Translations under genes and position numbers: made by a program
In this document: in pieces, positions 23,616 through 29,814 of the stretch
Numbering within the stretch: the stretch's first letter is position 1
How the letters are laid out: each line of letters begins with the position of its first letter
Notes under the pieces: model-generated
The model's database searches: none
Seen by the model: the letters and a program-made list of their open reading frames with translations, nothing else
What the model was told of the DNA's origin: nothing
Assembly (NCBI RefSeq): GCF_938010505.1
Contig: NZ_CALLVP010000044.1
Location: forward strand, 1 to 29,814
DNA length: 29,814 nucleotides
Origin: an uncultured Veillonella sp.
GTDB taxonomy: Bacteria > Bacillota > Negativicutes > Veillonellales > Veillonellaceae
Direction: 5' to 3'

Positions 23616-24485
23616 TTATCCCTCATAGACAGCTGTTACTACGCGGTTATGACCACCAAGGTCAGCTATAAATTGAATTGTCGAATATTGACCTGTTTCT
23701 TGTAATAAAGCGCCTACCTCCTCTGCTTGATCAAAACCCACTTCAAAGGCTACGCGACCATTAGTGTTTAAATAACTACCACACTCTTTAGCTAAGATTC
23801 GATAAAACTTAAGTCCATCTTCCCCACCAAATAATGCAATATGAGGCTCATTTAATACATCTAAAGACAACATCTTTGCATCGCCAGTTCGAATGTATGG
23901 AGGATTAGAAACGATAAGGTCAAATTTCTCATTCTTTCCACGTAAAGCGGAGAACATATCAGATTCATTAAACTGAACTCGTTCAGTTAGATTAAAAGAT
24001 TCCCTATTCTCACGAGCCAACGGTAAAGCATCGGTAGAGATATCTAAACCTACACCCACCGCATTTGGTAAATAATGCAACAAGCTCAGCAATATCGTCC
24101 CAGGACCAGTACATACATCAAGGATACGCATATTGCTATCTTCAGGATACGTACCTAGTATATGTTCAATCAATGTTTCCGTATCAGGTCGTGGAATCAG
24201 TACCTTATCATTTACCTTAAAAGTAAGGCCCATAAAATCTTTTTTACCCGTAATAGATGCCACAGAGTATCCCTTAACTCGTTGTTGCACAAGCGGTCTA
24301 AAGGCATCTAACTCCTCTTGAATTAGAGGTTGGTCATAGTGAGTATATAGATATATACGATCTTTACCTAAAACATGAGAAAGCAGTACTTCCCCATCAA
24401 GTCGAGGTGTATCCATCTCCTTGCTTTGAAAGTACTGCTCTGTCCACTGGAGAATACGACCGATTGTCCAAATCTCCTTATGCAT
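23616..24485 (-). CDS. prmC: Release-factor glutamine methyltransferase
   Basis: Methylates the glutamine of the GGQ motif in release factors, using S-adenosylmethionine. 289 residues. An N-terminal helical domain (SKEMDTPRLDGEVLLSHVLG), then the PrmC hinge FKVNDKVLIPRPDTETLIE, SAM-binding ILDVCTGPGTILLSL and the catalytic VSNPPYI. ATG 24485 overlaps the prfA stop by 8 bases, with AGGAGG 10 bases upstream. It directly follows its substrate gene, the usual arrangement. Confidence 0.96.
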   Translation of the reverse strand: MHKEIWTIGRILQWTEQYFQSKEMDTPRLDGEVLLSHVLGKDRIYLYTHYDQPLIQEELDAFRPLVQQRVKGYSVASITGKKDFMGLTFKVNDKVLIPRPDTETLIEHILGTYPEDSNMRILDVCTGPGTILLSLLHYLPNAVGVGLDISTDALPLARENRESFNLTERVQFNESDMFSALRGKNEKFDLIVSNPPYIRTGDAKMLSLDVLNEPHIALFGGEDGLKFYRILAKECGSYLNTNGRVAFEVGFDQAEEVGALLQETGQYSTIQFIADLGGHNRVVTAVYEG

Positions 24486-25560
24486 TTGTATTAGCCTCCT
24501 GCATTTTTGCTGCTTGGTCAGCAGCATTTAAGGCTTGAATTACCTCATCTAAATCACCATTTAATACAGCGTCTAATTTATAAAGTGTTAAGTTAATACG
24601 ATGATCTGTTACGCGACCTTGTGGGTAGTTGTATGTACGAATACGTTCACTACGGTCACCAGTACCAACTTGGCTCTTACGATCCGCAGCCATGCTAGCT
24701 TGCGCCTCTTGTTCAGCTTGGTCTTGCAATTTAGCACGCAATACGCGCATCGCTTTATCTTTATTTTTAAGCTGAGAACGTTCATCTTGGCAAGCTACTA
24801 CGATACCAGATGGCAAGTGCGTAATACGAACAGCGGATTCTGTTCTGTTAACGTGCTGACCACCGGCACCACTAGCACAGTAGGTATCAATTTTAAGGTC
24901 TTTATCGTTAATTTCGATGTCTACATCTTCCATTTCCGGTAATACCGCTACTGTTACAGTAGAGGTATGTACGCGACCTTGTGTTTCTGTAGTAGGTACA
25001 CGTTGTACGCGATGTACACCAGACTCAAATTTCATCTTAGAGTATACACTTTCACCATCAACAGAGAATACAACCTCTTTAAAACCACCCAGCTCAGGGA
25101 CGTTAGAGTCGATTACTTCACAGCGCCAGCCTTGGCTTTCTGCATATTTTGTGTACATGCGGAACAAGTCCCCCGCAAACAAAGCCGCTTCATCGCCCCC
25201 TGCACCACCGCGAATTTCGATGATAATATTTTTATCATCATTAGGGTCTTTAGGCAATAATAGAATTTGTAATTGAGCTTCTAATTCCTCTTTTTGAGGT
25301 TTCAACTCCTTCAATTCCTCTTGTGCCATTTCACGAAACTCTTCATCCATGGATTTATCTTCGATAACTTCCATTGCTTCATCAATGCCAGCTAATACTT
25401 TTTTGTAAGTACGGAATGTTTCAACTGTTTCAGATAATTGGGAATGTTGACGTGTCAATTTACGCCATTCATCTTGGCGAGCAATGACTTCAGGGTCACT
25501 GATACGCTGCTCAAGATCCATAAATTTATCTTCAATAACTTGTAATTTATCAACTAACAT
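24478..25560 (-). CDS. prfA: Peptide chain release factor 1
   Basis: Reads UAA and UAG stop codons and releases the peptide. 360 residues. Decoding motif PxT appears as RVPTTETQGRVHTS, and the catalytic GGQ loop as SGAGGQHVNRTESAVR. An N-terminal coiled-coil domain (about 1-100) precedes IEIRGGAGGDEAALFAGDLFRMY. No +1 frameshift site is seen (that belongs to RF2). Start at 25560 has GAGGA overlapping the yqhQ end. Confidence 0.98.
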   Translation of the reverse strand: MLVDKLQVIEDKFMDLEQRISDPEVIARQDEWRKLTRQHSQLSETVETFRTYKKVLAGIDEAMEVIEDKSMDEEFREMAQEELKELKPQKEELEAQLQILLLPKDPNDDKNIIIEIRGGAGGDEAALFAGDLFRMYTKYAESQGWRCEVIDSNVPELGGFKEVVFSVDGESVYSKMKFESGVHRVQRVPTTETQGRVHTSTVTVAVLPEMEDVDIEINDKDLKIDTYCASGAGGQHVNRTESAVRITHLPSGIVVACQDERSQLKNKDKAMRVLRAKLQDQAEQEAQASMAADRKSQVGTGDRSERIRTYNYPQGRVTDHRINLTLYKLDAVLNGDLDEVIQALNAADQAAKMQEANTNA

Positions 25561-25562
25561 GT

Positions 25563-26453
25563 TTATTCCTCTTCATATGCGTCACTCTCAGGAGGACGAA
25601 CCTCTTCTAGAGCTCGTATAGCTACTTCAATTTGATCATCTTCTGGCTCACGAGTCGTCATGTATTGTAATACAAGACCTGGTTTAATAATAGCTTTCAC
25701 AAAGGAATGCTCACTACGCCCAGCAAGACGAATGACCTCGTACGCAATACCAGCTACCACTGGCATGAGAAGTACGCGGCTCACAATACGTTCCAACAAA
25801 TTAGGCCATCCTAAGAAGGCAAATACAAATATACTAACCACCATAACGATAAGTAGGAAGTTTGTACCACATCGCGCATGTAAGCGACTTTGTTGACGAA
25901 CGTTTTCTACAGTTAGAGGCAAATCTAGTTCATAAGTATGAATCGTTTTATGCTCTGCCCCATGATATTGAAAAACTCGTTGAATATCCTTCGTGAGACC
26001 AATCCCCCAAATATAAAGTAGGAAAAGAACTAAACGAATGACACCTTCAATGAGATTTAATACTACATGATTATCCTGTACACCAGGAATAAATTTTACG
26101 ATAAATGTTGGCAATGCCAAAAATACAGCTATCGCAAAAATTGTTGAAATAACCATGGTAATGGCAATTTCACTATTAGACATTTCTTCCTCTTCATCAC
26201 CAGCGGCCTTAGCGGAGAAGGATAAAGCCTTCATGCCAATCACTAGAGATTCATAGAGAGCTACACAGCCACGAAGAAATGGTTTTTTCAAGATTGGGTA
26301 TGTGTCAACAATGGATTTAGTAGCCTCTTTTTGGACTACAATAGTTCCCGCAGGCTCACGCACAGCTGTTGCCGTATAGCCAGGGCCTCTCATCATGACA
26401 CCTTCGATCACAGCTTGTCCACCGACAAACTTTTTAATACGTTCTGCGTTCAC
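25563..26453 (-). CDS. DUF1385 membrane protein (YqhQ-like)
   Basis: About 296 residues. Cytosolic N-terminus VGGQAVIEGVMMRGP, the signature of the DUF1385/YqhQ family. Several transmembrane helices follow (AITMVISTIFAIAVFLALP, LIEGVIRLVLFLLYIWGIG, FLLIVMVVSIFVFAFLGW), with conserved YHGAEHKTIH and RLHARCGTNFLL between. The His and Cys cluster suggests metal binding. Biochemical function is unknown. GTG 26453 is chosen because AGAGGAG lies 5 bases upstream; an earlier TTG (26474) lacks a ribosome site. It is often found beside prfA in Firmicutes, here two bases ahead. Confidence 0.85.
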   Translation of the reverse strand: MNAERIKKFVGGQAVIEGVMMRGPGYTATAVREPAGTIVVQKEATKSIVDTYPILKKPFLRGCVALYESLVIGMKALSFSAKAAGDEEEEMSNSEIAITMVISTIFAIAVFLALPTFIVKFIPGVQDNHVVLNLIEGVIRLVLFLLYIWGIGLTKDIQRVFQYHGAEHKTIHTYELDLPLTVENVRQQSRLHARCGTNFLLIVMVVSIFVFAFLGWPNLLERIVSRVLLMPVVAGIAYEVIRLAGRSEHSFVKAIIKPGLVLQYMTTREPEDDQIEVAIRALEEVRPPESDAYEEE

Positions 26454-26470
26454 AAGAGCTCCTCTCATAA

Positions 26471-26500
26471 ACAAATATAGGCAGAGCCCATAGCCCTGCC
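26471..26500 (-). terminator. Weak terminator or attenuator between rpmE and yqhQ
   Basis: Minus-strand stem GGCAGGGC with GCTCTGCC (26480-26500, one G-U pair, 5-base loop), followed by TATATTTGTTTATG. It lies 26 bases past the rpmE stop. The T-run is interrupted, so some read-through into yqhQ is likely; no promoter for yqhQ was recognised. Confidence 0.55.
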
Positions 26501-26525
26501 AATAGATGCTGCATTACATGACAAA

Positions 26526-26723
26526 TTATTTGCCGTAACGTTTGTTAAATTGTTCAATACGACCACGAGCTTGAGCTGCGCGTTGTTGACCTGTGAAGAA
26601 CGGATGACATTTGGAGCAAACGTCTACGCGAAGGTCACCTTTTACAGAGCCAGTTTTGAATGTGTTGCCACAACCGCAAGTTACTGTAGCTTCTTTATAG
26701 TCTGGATGAATACCTTGTTTCAT
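26526..26723 (-). CDS. rpmE: 50S ribosomal protein L31, zinc-binding form
   Basis: 65 residues: MKQGIHPDYKEATVTCGCGN, then VDVCSKCHPFFTGQQ. The CxC and CxxC cysteine pairs identify the zinc-containing (C+) L31 type, as opposed to the zinc-free YtjA-type paralogue. The start at 26723 has AGAGGTG 7 bases upstream; longer reading frames upstream lack support. It has its own extended -10 promoter. Confidence 0.97.
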   Translation of the reverse strand: MKQGIHPDYKEATVTCGCGNTFKTGSVKGDLRVDVCSKCHPFFTGQQRAAQARGRIEQFNKRYGK

Positions 26724-26763
26724 TCTATACACCTCTTTCCAGCAATCAATATTATTCTTATAG

Positions 26764-26792
26764 ATTATAGCATGACATATGCCCAAATGCAA
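26764..26792 (-). promoter_or_regulatory. Promoter of rpmE
   Basis: Minus-strand TTGCAT (26787-26792) and TATAAT (26764-26769), 17-base spacer, extended -10 TGCTATAAT. The -35 hexamer is identical to that of the MacA-like operon promoter. Confidence 0.65.
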
Positions 26793-26802
26793 GTTGTCAA
26801 TG

Positions 26803-27072
26803 CTATTCCTTAGAGGCTTGTTTTTCTTCAATAGACTCCGCTAGGATAGTCTCCAGGTCGCTTTCATTGAGGATATCTCGCAATGCAATAAGCTCCTCTA
26901 AAGAAAGGGTAATACCCTTTTTCATGCTTGTATATTCACTATCCCAAGCACGAAGATCAAACTTAGGATTGTATTTGCCCCAACTAGTACAAGTTAATTG
27001 TTTTTTCCAACCATCTTTATCTTCAGATAAAGTACCGATAACTTTGAAGATTTCAAAATTGATAACTGCCAT
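26803..27072 (-). CDS. YdbC-like PC4-domain single-strand DNA-binding protein
   Basis: 89 residues. FEIFKVIGTLSE, WKKQLTCTSWGKYNPKFDLRAW and MKKGITLSLEELIALRDIL match the YdbC family, which has the fold of the eukaryotic transcription coactivator PC4 and binds single-stranded DNA or RNA. The acidic C-terminal tail (ESIEEKQASKE) is lineage-specific. ATG 27072 with AAAGGAGG 5 bases upstream. Cellular role in bacteria is not established. It is upstream of rpmE but separated by the rpmE promoter. Confidence 0.8.
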   Translation of the reverse strand: MAVINFEIFKVIGTLSEDKDGWKKQLTCTSWGKYNPKFDLRAWDSEYTSMKKGITLSLEELIALRDILNESDLETILAESIEEKQASKE

Positions 27073-27100
27073 GGTGCCTCCTTTCTTACACATTCGTGTA

Positions 27101-27129
27101 GTATGTTTCATACCTACTATATTTAGTAG
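27101..27129. promoter_or_regulatory. Two abutting palindromes upstream of the ydbC-like gene
   Basis: GTATG-TTT-CATAC (27101-27113) is followed without gap by CTACTA-TATT-TAGTAG (27114-27129). They lie 29-57 bases before the start codon. They could be operator sites or leader hairpins; no promoter core was clear in the same 110-base gap. Confidence 0.35.
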
Positions 27130-27182
27130 TTCATATTTTTTAGGATACGATATATTTTAAACTAAAAGCTTAAGTTTTACAA

Positions 27183-28622
27183 TTAGTTTTTATAGTCACT
27201 GTAATCTTCAATATCAATAGATGTTGTTGGTGGCATTACTTGTGCACCTAATGTATCTACTGTTTTCTTCCAGCTCTCTGTTGCTGCTGTTACAACGTCA
27301 ATATACGCTGCATCTGCGGCCTGAACAGATTCAATTAATTGAGCTTCGTCTTTTACATCTAATACGCGACGACGTACACTGCTAAGCAAATAACCGAAGG
27401 ACTCATTTGTTTGAACAAGCATAGAAATTTCTTGAATCAATGTTTGGCCAATTGTACTGCAGAAGTACGCATACCACATATAAGCAAGCTCTGCATCTGG
27501 GAACATCCAGTAAACATCATCTGTAGGTGCTTCTGTTGTAATATCTACGTCTACATGATCTGTATGACGTTTGAAAGTAAGGAAGTATGCTCCACTTTCA
27601 ACTAGAGCATTACGACCTAATTCAGATACACGACTATCGATGCAGTAAATGCCATCTTGACCTAATGCCACATCTGTTTGACCACCTGGCAATAAGATAG
27701 AGCGCAAGGATAAACCATAATTCAACACTGTAAATACTGGTAATTGAGCAAATACACCATGAGGTAATGGAATATAATTAATCGCTTTCCACTCTTCTCC
27801 TACGCGTTCACGAAGGCCAACGCGCATCTTTTTAACCTCATATTTACCGTATACGATTTCATAGGCCCCTAATGGAGTCCACTCACGGATGGCTTCCACA
27901 CGTTTTTGGTTCAAAAAGAATTGCAAGGCCATATTGTTTAAGCCCAATTGATTTTGTGCCATCGTAGCAGGTAAGAACAATTGCGCAGTCCCTTCTGGTA
28001 CCAAGTTATGTAAACCATTAGCCACTTCTTCTACAATATCTTCAGAGGATTGGAACATGCCCACAGTACCTGTAAAGATATGGTCAAAGTAACTGCGATG
28101 TGGCCAATGATTAATGATTTGAGCCATTGGATATAAACGAGATAAGATGCTATAGCATACTGGAGATGCTGTATAGAGAACAACCTTTTTATCTTCATAA
28201 GCTTGAAGAATTTCTTCTACCATACCAGCATATTCTTCTACATAGGCGTAAAGAACAAGCTCTCCTGTTTTACTATGCGCTTCAATACTTTCACGAACAG
28301 GAGTTTCCCAAATGGTACCTACATCTAAACCATCTAAGATGCCAGTGTCGCTAATGAAGTCAAATAATTCAACTTTAAAGGACGGGCCATATAGATTTTG
28401 GAATGTATTTAAATCGTATGGTACTGGACCAAAGGACTCCACTGTAGATTTCTCAGCTAAAGCATATAGATCCTCTGGTGTTACCCCCCACTCACGGGAG
28501 CTAGCATTGCTAGAAATCAATTGATCTAGTACCTTAAAACGCATTAATTCATTTACAATATCGATACCTTCAATACCATTAGCGGCACAAAGGGTAATAA
28601 ATTCTTCGTTATTTGCTTTCAT
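27183..28622 (-). CDS. Unrecognised protein, possibly a degenerate N6-methyltransferase fold
   Basis: 479 residues, no signal peptide or membrane helix. The middle resembles the layout of N6-adenine methylases of the HsdM/YtxK kind. KKVVLYTASPVCYSIL would be a strand after motif I, and YFDHIFTG stands where DxxxxNPPY is expected. GLHNLVPEGTAQLFLPATM followed by VEAIREWTP is like the motif after NPPY. The NPPY tetrad and a glycine-rich SAM loop are not seen, so catalysis is doubtful. The C-terminal part (VYWMFPDAELAYMWYAYFCS) resembles substrate-recognition tails of such enzymes only loosely. Start at 28622 with AAAGG upstream, one base after nth, so co-transcribed with it. Function unknown. 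Confidence 0.75.
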   Translation of the reverse strand: MKANNEEFITLCAANGIEGIDIVNELMRFKVLDQLISSNASSREWGVTPEDLYALAEKSTVESFGPVPYDLNTFQNLYGPSFKVELFDFISDTGILDGLDVGTIWETPVRESIEAHSKTGELVLYAYVEEYAGMVEEILQAYEDKKVVLYTASPVCYSILSRLYPMAQIINHWPHRSYFDHIFTGTVGMFQSSEDIVEEVANGLHNLVPEGTAQLFLPATMAQNQLGLNNMALQFFLNQKRVEAIREWTPLGAYEIVYGKYEVKKMRVGLRERVGEEWKAINYIPLPHGVFAQLPVFTVLNYGLSLRSILLPGGQTDVALGQDGIYCIDSRVSELGRNALVESGAYFLTFKRHTDHVDVDITTEAPTDDVYWMFPDAELAYMWYAYFCSTIGQTLIQEISMLVQTNESFGYLLSSVRRRVLDVKDEAQLIESVQAADAAYIDVVTAATESWKKTVDTLGAQVMPPTTSIDIEDYSDYKN

Positions 28623-28623
28623 A

Positions 28624-29259
28624 TTAAACCTTTCCTGCAGAAGGACATACATGATTTAAGAAACACTCTTCACACAAAGGCTTGCGAGCCTTACATAATC
28701 TACGACCATGATAAATTAACCAGTGATGTGCAGCGGCCCAATCCTCTTTTGGAATGGCTTTTTGCAATTTTAATTCCATCTCTTCTGGTGTTTTCGCAAT
28801 ACCTAATTTTAATCGGTTTGATACGCGGAATACATGAGTATCTACCGCAATTGCAGGTGTACCAAACAAAACAGACACCACTACATTTGCTGTTTTACGA
28901 CCCACGCCAGGTAGTTCAACGAGTTGATCAAACTCACGAGGTACCTCTCCATGATATCGGTCAACTAAAATCTGACAGGTAGCAATTAAGTTTTTAGCCT
29001 TAGACTTATAAAGACCACAATCTTTAATAAGAGTCTCTAACTTAGTAACTCCAATTTCAAGCATCTTTGCAGGATGATTTAATGCTGGGAATAATCGTTT
29101 AGTAACAATATTAACCCGCTCATCCGTACATTGTGCAGATAAGACAACGGCTACTAATAATTCAAATTCATTTGTATAATCAAGGGCAGGTTTTGCATCA
29201 AAATAATGCTCTTGTAATAATTTTAACTGCTCTGCCTTTATCGCTTTTGTTACACGCAT
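28624..29259 (-). CDS. nth: Endonuclease III (DNA glycosylase/AP lyase)
   Basis: Removes oxidised pyrimidines and cuts at the abasic site. 211 residues. Helix-hairpin-helix LPGVGRKTA with the catalytic Lys, catalytic Asp in VDTHVFRVSNRL, and the 4Fe-4S ligands C-x6-C-x2-C-x5-C at the C-terminus (CKARKPLCEECFLNHVC). ATG 29259 has AAAGGAGAG upstream; longer frames to 29316 lack a ribosome site. It is followed after one base by the unrecognised 479-residue gene. Confidence 0.97.
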   Translation of the reverse strand: MRVTKAIKAEQLKLLQEHYFDAKPALDYTNEFELLVAVVLSAQCTDERVNIVTKRLFPALNHPAKMLEIGVTKLETLIKDCGLYKSKAKNLIATCQILVDRYHGEVPREFDQLVELPGVGRKTANVVVSVLFGTPAIAVDTHVFRVSNRLKLGIAKTPEEMELKLQKAIPKEDWAAAHHWLIYHGRRLCKARKPLCEECFLNHVCPSAGKV

Positions 29260-29336
29260 ACAGCTCTCCTTTCTCACTTGTGAAAGTACAGACACGTACA
29301 ACTTATATCTTACCATACGTATTCATTAAGTTCTAT

Positions 29337-29344
29337 GTTATAAT
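29337..29344 (+). promoter_or_regulatory. Possible extended -10 promoter of the UPF0291 gene
   Basis: TATAAT at 29339-29344, preceded by TGT, giving an extended -10 like those of ywlE and rpmE. No good -35 is seen 16-18 bases upstream. It lies 38 bases before the start codon in the divergent gap with nth. Confidence 0.5.
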
Positions 29345-29353
29345 GAATCATGT

Positions 29354-29370
29354 TATTCTAATATAGAATA
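29354..29370. promoter_or_regulatory. Palindrome ahead of the UPF0291 gene
   Basis: TATTCTA-ATA-TAGAATA: perfect 7-base arms with a 3-base centre, placed between the -10 and the AGGAGG ribosome site. Same position and geometry as the palindrome ahead of ywlE, but a different sequence. Confidence 0.4.
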
Positions 29371-29382
29371 CAGGAGGACCAC

Positions 29383-29652
29383 ATGAGTAATATTAACGAT
29401 ACATTAAAACGAATAAATGAACTAGCTGCAAAGAAAAAATCTGGTCTAGAATTAACGCCAGAGGAATTAGCAGAAAAAAAAGAACTATATGAAATCTACT
29501 TAAGCTTCATTCGAGGGCAAATCACAAGCACCCTGGATCGTGTTGAATTTGTAGACCCAGAAACTGGAGAACGAACCATGCCTAAACGAGCTCTTGAAAA
29601 CTTGGCTAAACAAGCAGACCAAGATATTAAAGAACATAAAGATATTCACTAA
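29383..29652 (+). CDS. UPF0291/DUF896 small protein (YnzC-like)
   Basis: 89 residues, the only plus-strand gene. INELAAKKKSGLELTPEELAEKKEL, then EIYLSFIRGQITSTLD and VEFVDPETGE match the DUF896 family: a helical hairpin followed by a short region. The B. subtilis member YnzC is small, soluble and lies in the SOS-induced yneA operon; its function is unknown. The C-terminus is a basic/acidic tail (QADQDIKEHKDIH). The start has AGGAGG 6 bases upstream. Confidence 0.88.
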   Translation: MSNINDTLKRINELAAKKKSGLELTPEELAEKKELYEIYLSFIRGQITSTLDRVEFVDPETGERTMPKRALENLAKQADQDIKEHKDIH

Positions 29653-29728
29653 TATAACAAATGAACAAAATTTATTACATTAATAATACCCTTTTATATT
29701 TATTCAACCAAATTTATATTTAAATCAT

Positions 29729-29755
29729 AACCACCCGTAAAACGGGTGGTTTGCT
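29729..29755 (+). terminator. Probable terminator of the UPF0291 gene (first of three hairpins)
   Basis: Nine-base arms AACCACCCG / CGGGTGGTT (29729-29737 and 29743-29751), loop TAAAA, followed by TTTGC. It lies 76 bases past the stop codon. The T-run is short, so terminator function is likely but not certain. Confidence 0.5.
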
Positions 29756-29757
29756 CT

Positions 29758-29802
29758 GACCCTATAAGGGTCTTTCTCTAGTGGTGGCCCTCTAAAGAGG
29801 GC
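29758..29802. repeat. Two further palindromes at the window edge
   Basis: GACCCT-ATA-AGGGTC (29758-29772) and GCCCTCT-AA-AGAGGGC (29787-29802), both perfect. With the hairpin at 29729 they make three stable hairpins in 74 bases, in DNA with no gene. The bases from 29653 to 29814 otherwise show nothing coding. Confidence 0.6.
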
Positions 29803-29814
29803 ATTGAATGATCT

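Noticed and set aside
24601..25276. Long plus-strand frames opposite prfA
   Set aside because: They are shadows of prfA codon use; prfA is certain and the antisense products have no family features.
26764..26803. TTGACA on the minus strand (26795-26800) as the rpmE -35
   Set aside because: It is 25 bases from TATAAT, too far; TTGCAT at 17 bases with an extended -10 fits better.
29260..29382. A minus-strand promoter for nth
   Set aside because: TAAGAT and similar hexamers occur but none has a matching -35 at a proper distance.
1..29814. CRISPR arrays, tRNA or rRNA genes, transposases, toxin-antitoxin pairs
   Set aside because: None seen by eye: gaps are under 300 bases, no regularly spaced repeats, no cloverleaf-like segments, and no transposase or toxin motifs in any supported gene.

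Overview
The window is AT-rich and densely packed. All genes lie on the minus strand except the last one. The content suggests a diderm Firmicute of the class Negativicutes, most likely Veillonella or a close relative. Two lines support this. First, the housekeeping order (rpmE, prfA, prmC, ywlC/sua5, ywlE, rpiB, glyA, upp) and the cggR-gap-pgk-tpiA-gpmI-eno operon are Firmicute-type. Second, a PilMNO-type type IV pilus locus, usual in bacteria with an outer membrane, sits among them. The genus is an inference from protein resemblance, not a computed result.

Layout, left to right (transcription runs right to left). 1-2189: a MacA/MacB-like ABC exporter (adaptor, ATPase, and a permease cut by the window edge) with its own promoter. 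2223-4036: pfkA, and a shikimate-kinase-like gene whose 3' end overlaps pfkA. 4026-12149: a compact type IV pilus/transformation-pilus operon (pilB, pilT, pilC, major pilin, pilD, four minor pilin-like genes, pilM, pilN, pilO) with many gene overlaps; no secretin or PilP is present. 12207-19401: the central glycolytic/gluconeogenic operon behind the repressor CggR, with a promoter and a tandem GGGAC operator. 19416-22539: upp, and a ywlE-rpiB-glyA unit with a strong extended -10 promoter. 22583-26453: yqhQ-prfA-prmC-sua5. 26471-27129: rpmE and a ydbC-like PC4-domain gene. 27183-29259: nth followed by an unrecognised 479-residue protein. 29337-29814: a plus-strand UPF0291 gene followed by three hairpins in a row at the window edge.

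How it fits together: the CggR operon interconverts triose phosphates and phosphoenolpyruvate. Its GAPDH carries residues typical of NADP(H)-using enzymes, and PfkA lacks a substrate-binding arginine. Both fit an organism that runs the pathway mainly toward gluconeogenesis, as lactate-using Veillonella does. The pilus operon encodes the inner-membrane platform, both motors and the pilins; the outer-membrane pore must be encoded elsewhere. No clearly novel defence or mobile system was found. The best leads are the cofactor and substrate-site changes in GAPDH and PfkA, the overlapping architecture of the pilus operon, the aroK-like/pfkA overlap, and the degenerate methyltransferase-like protein next to nth.
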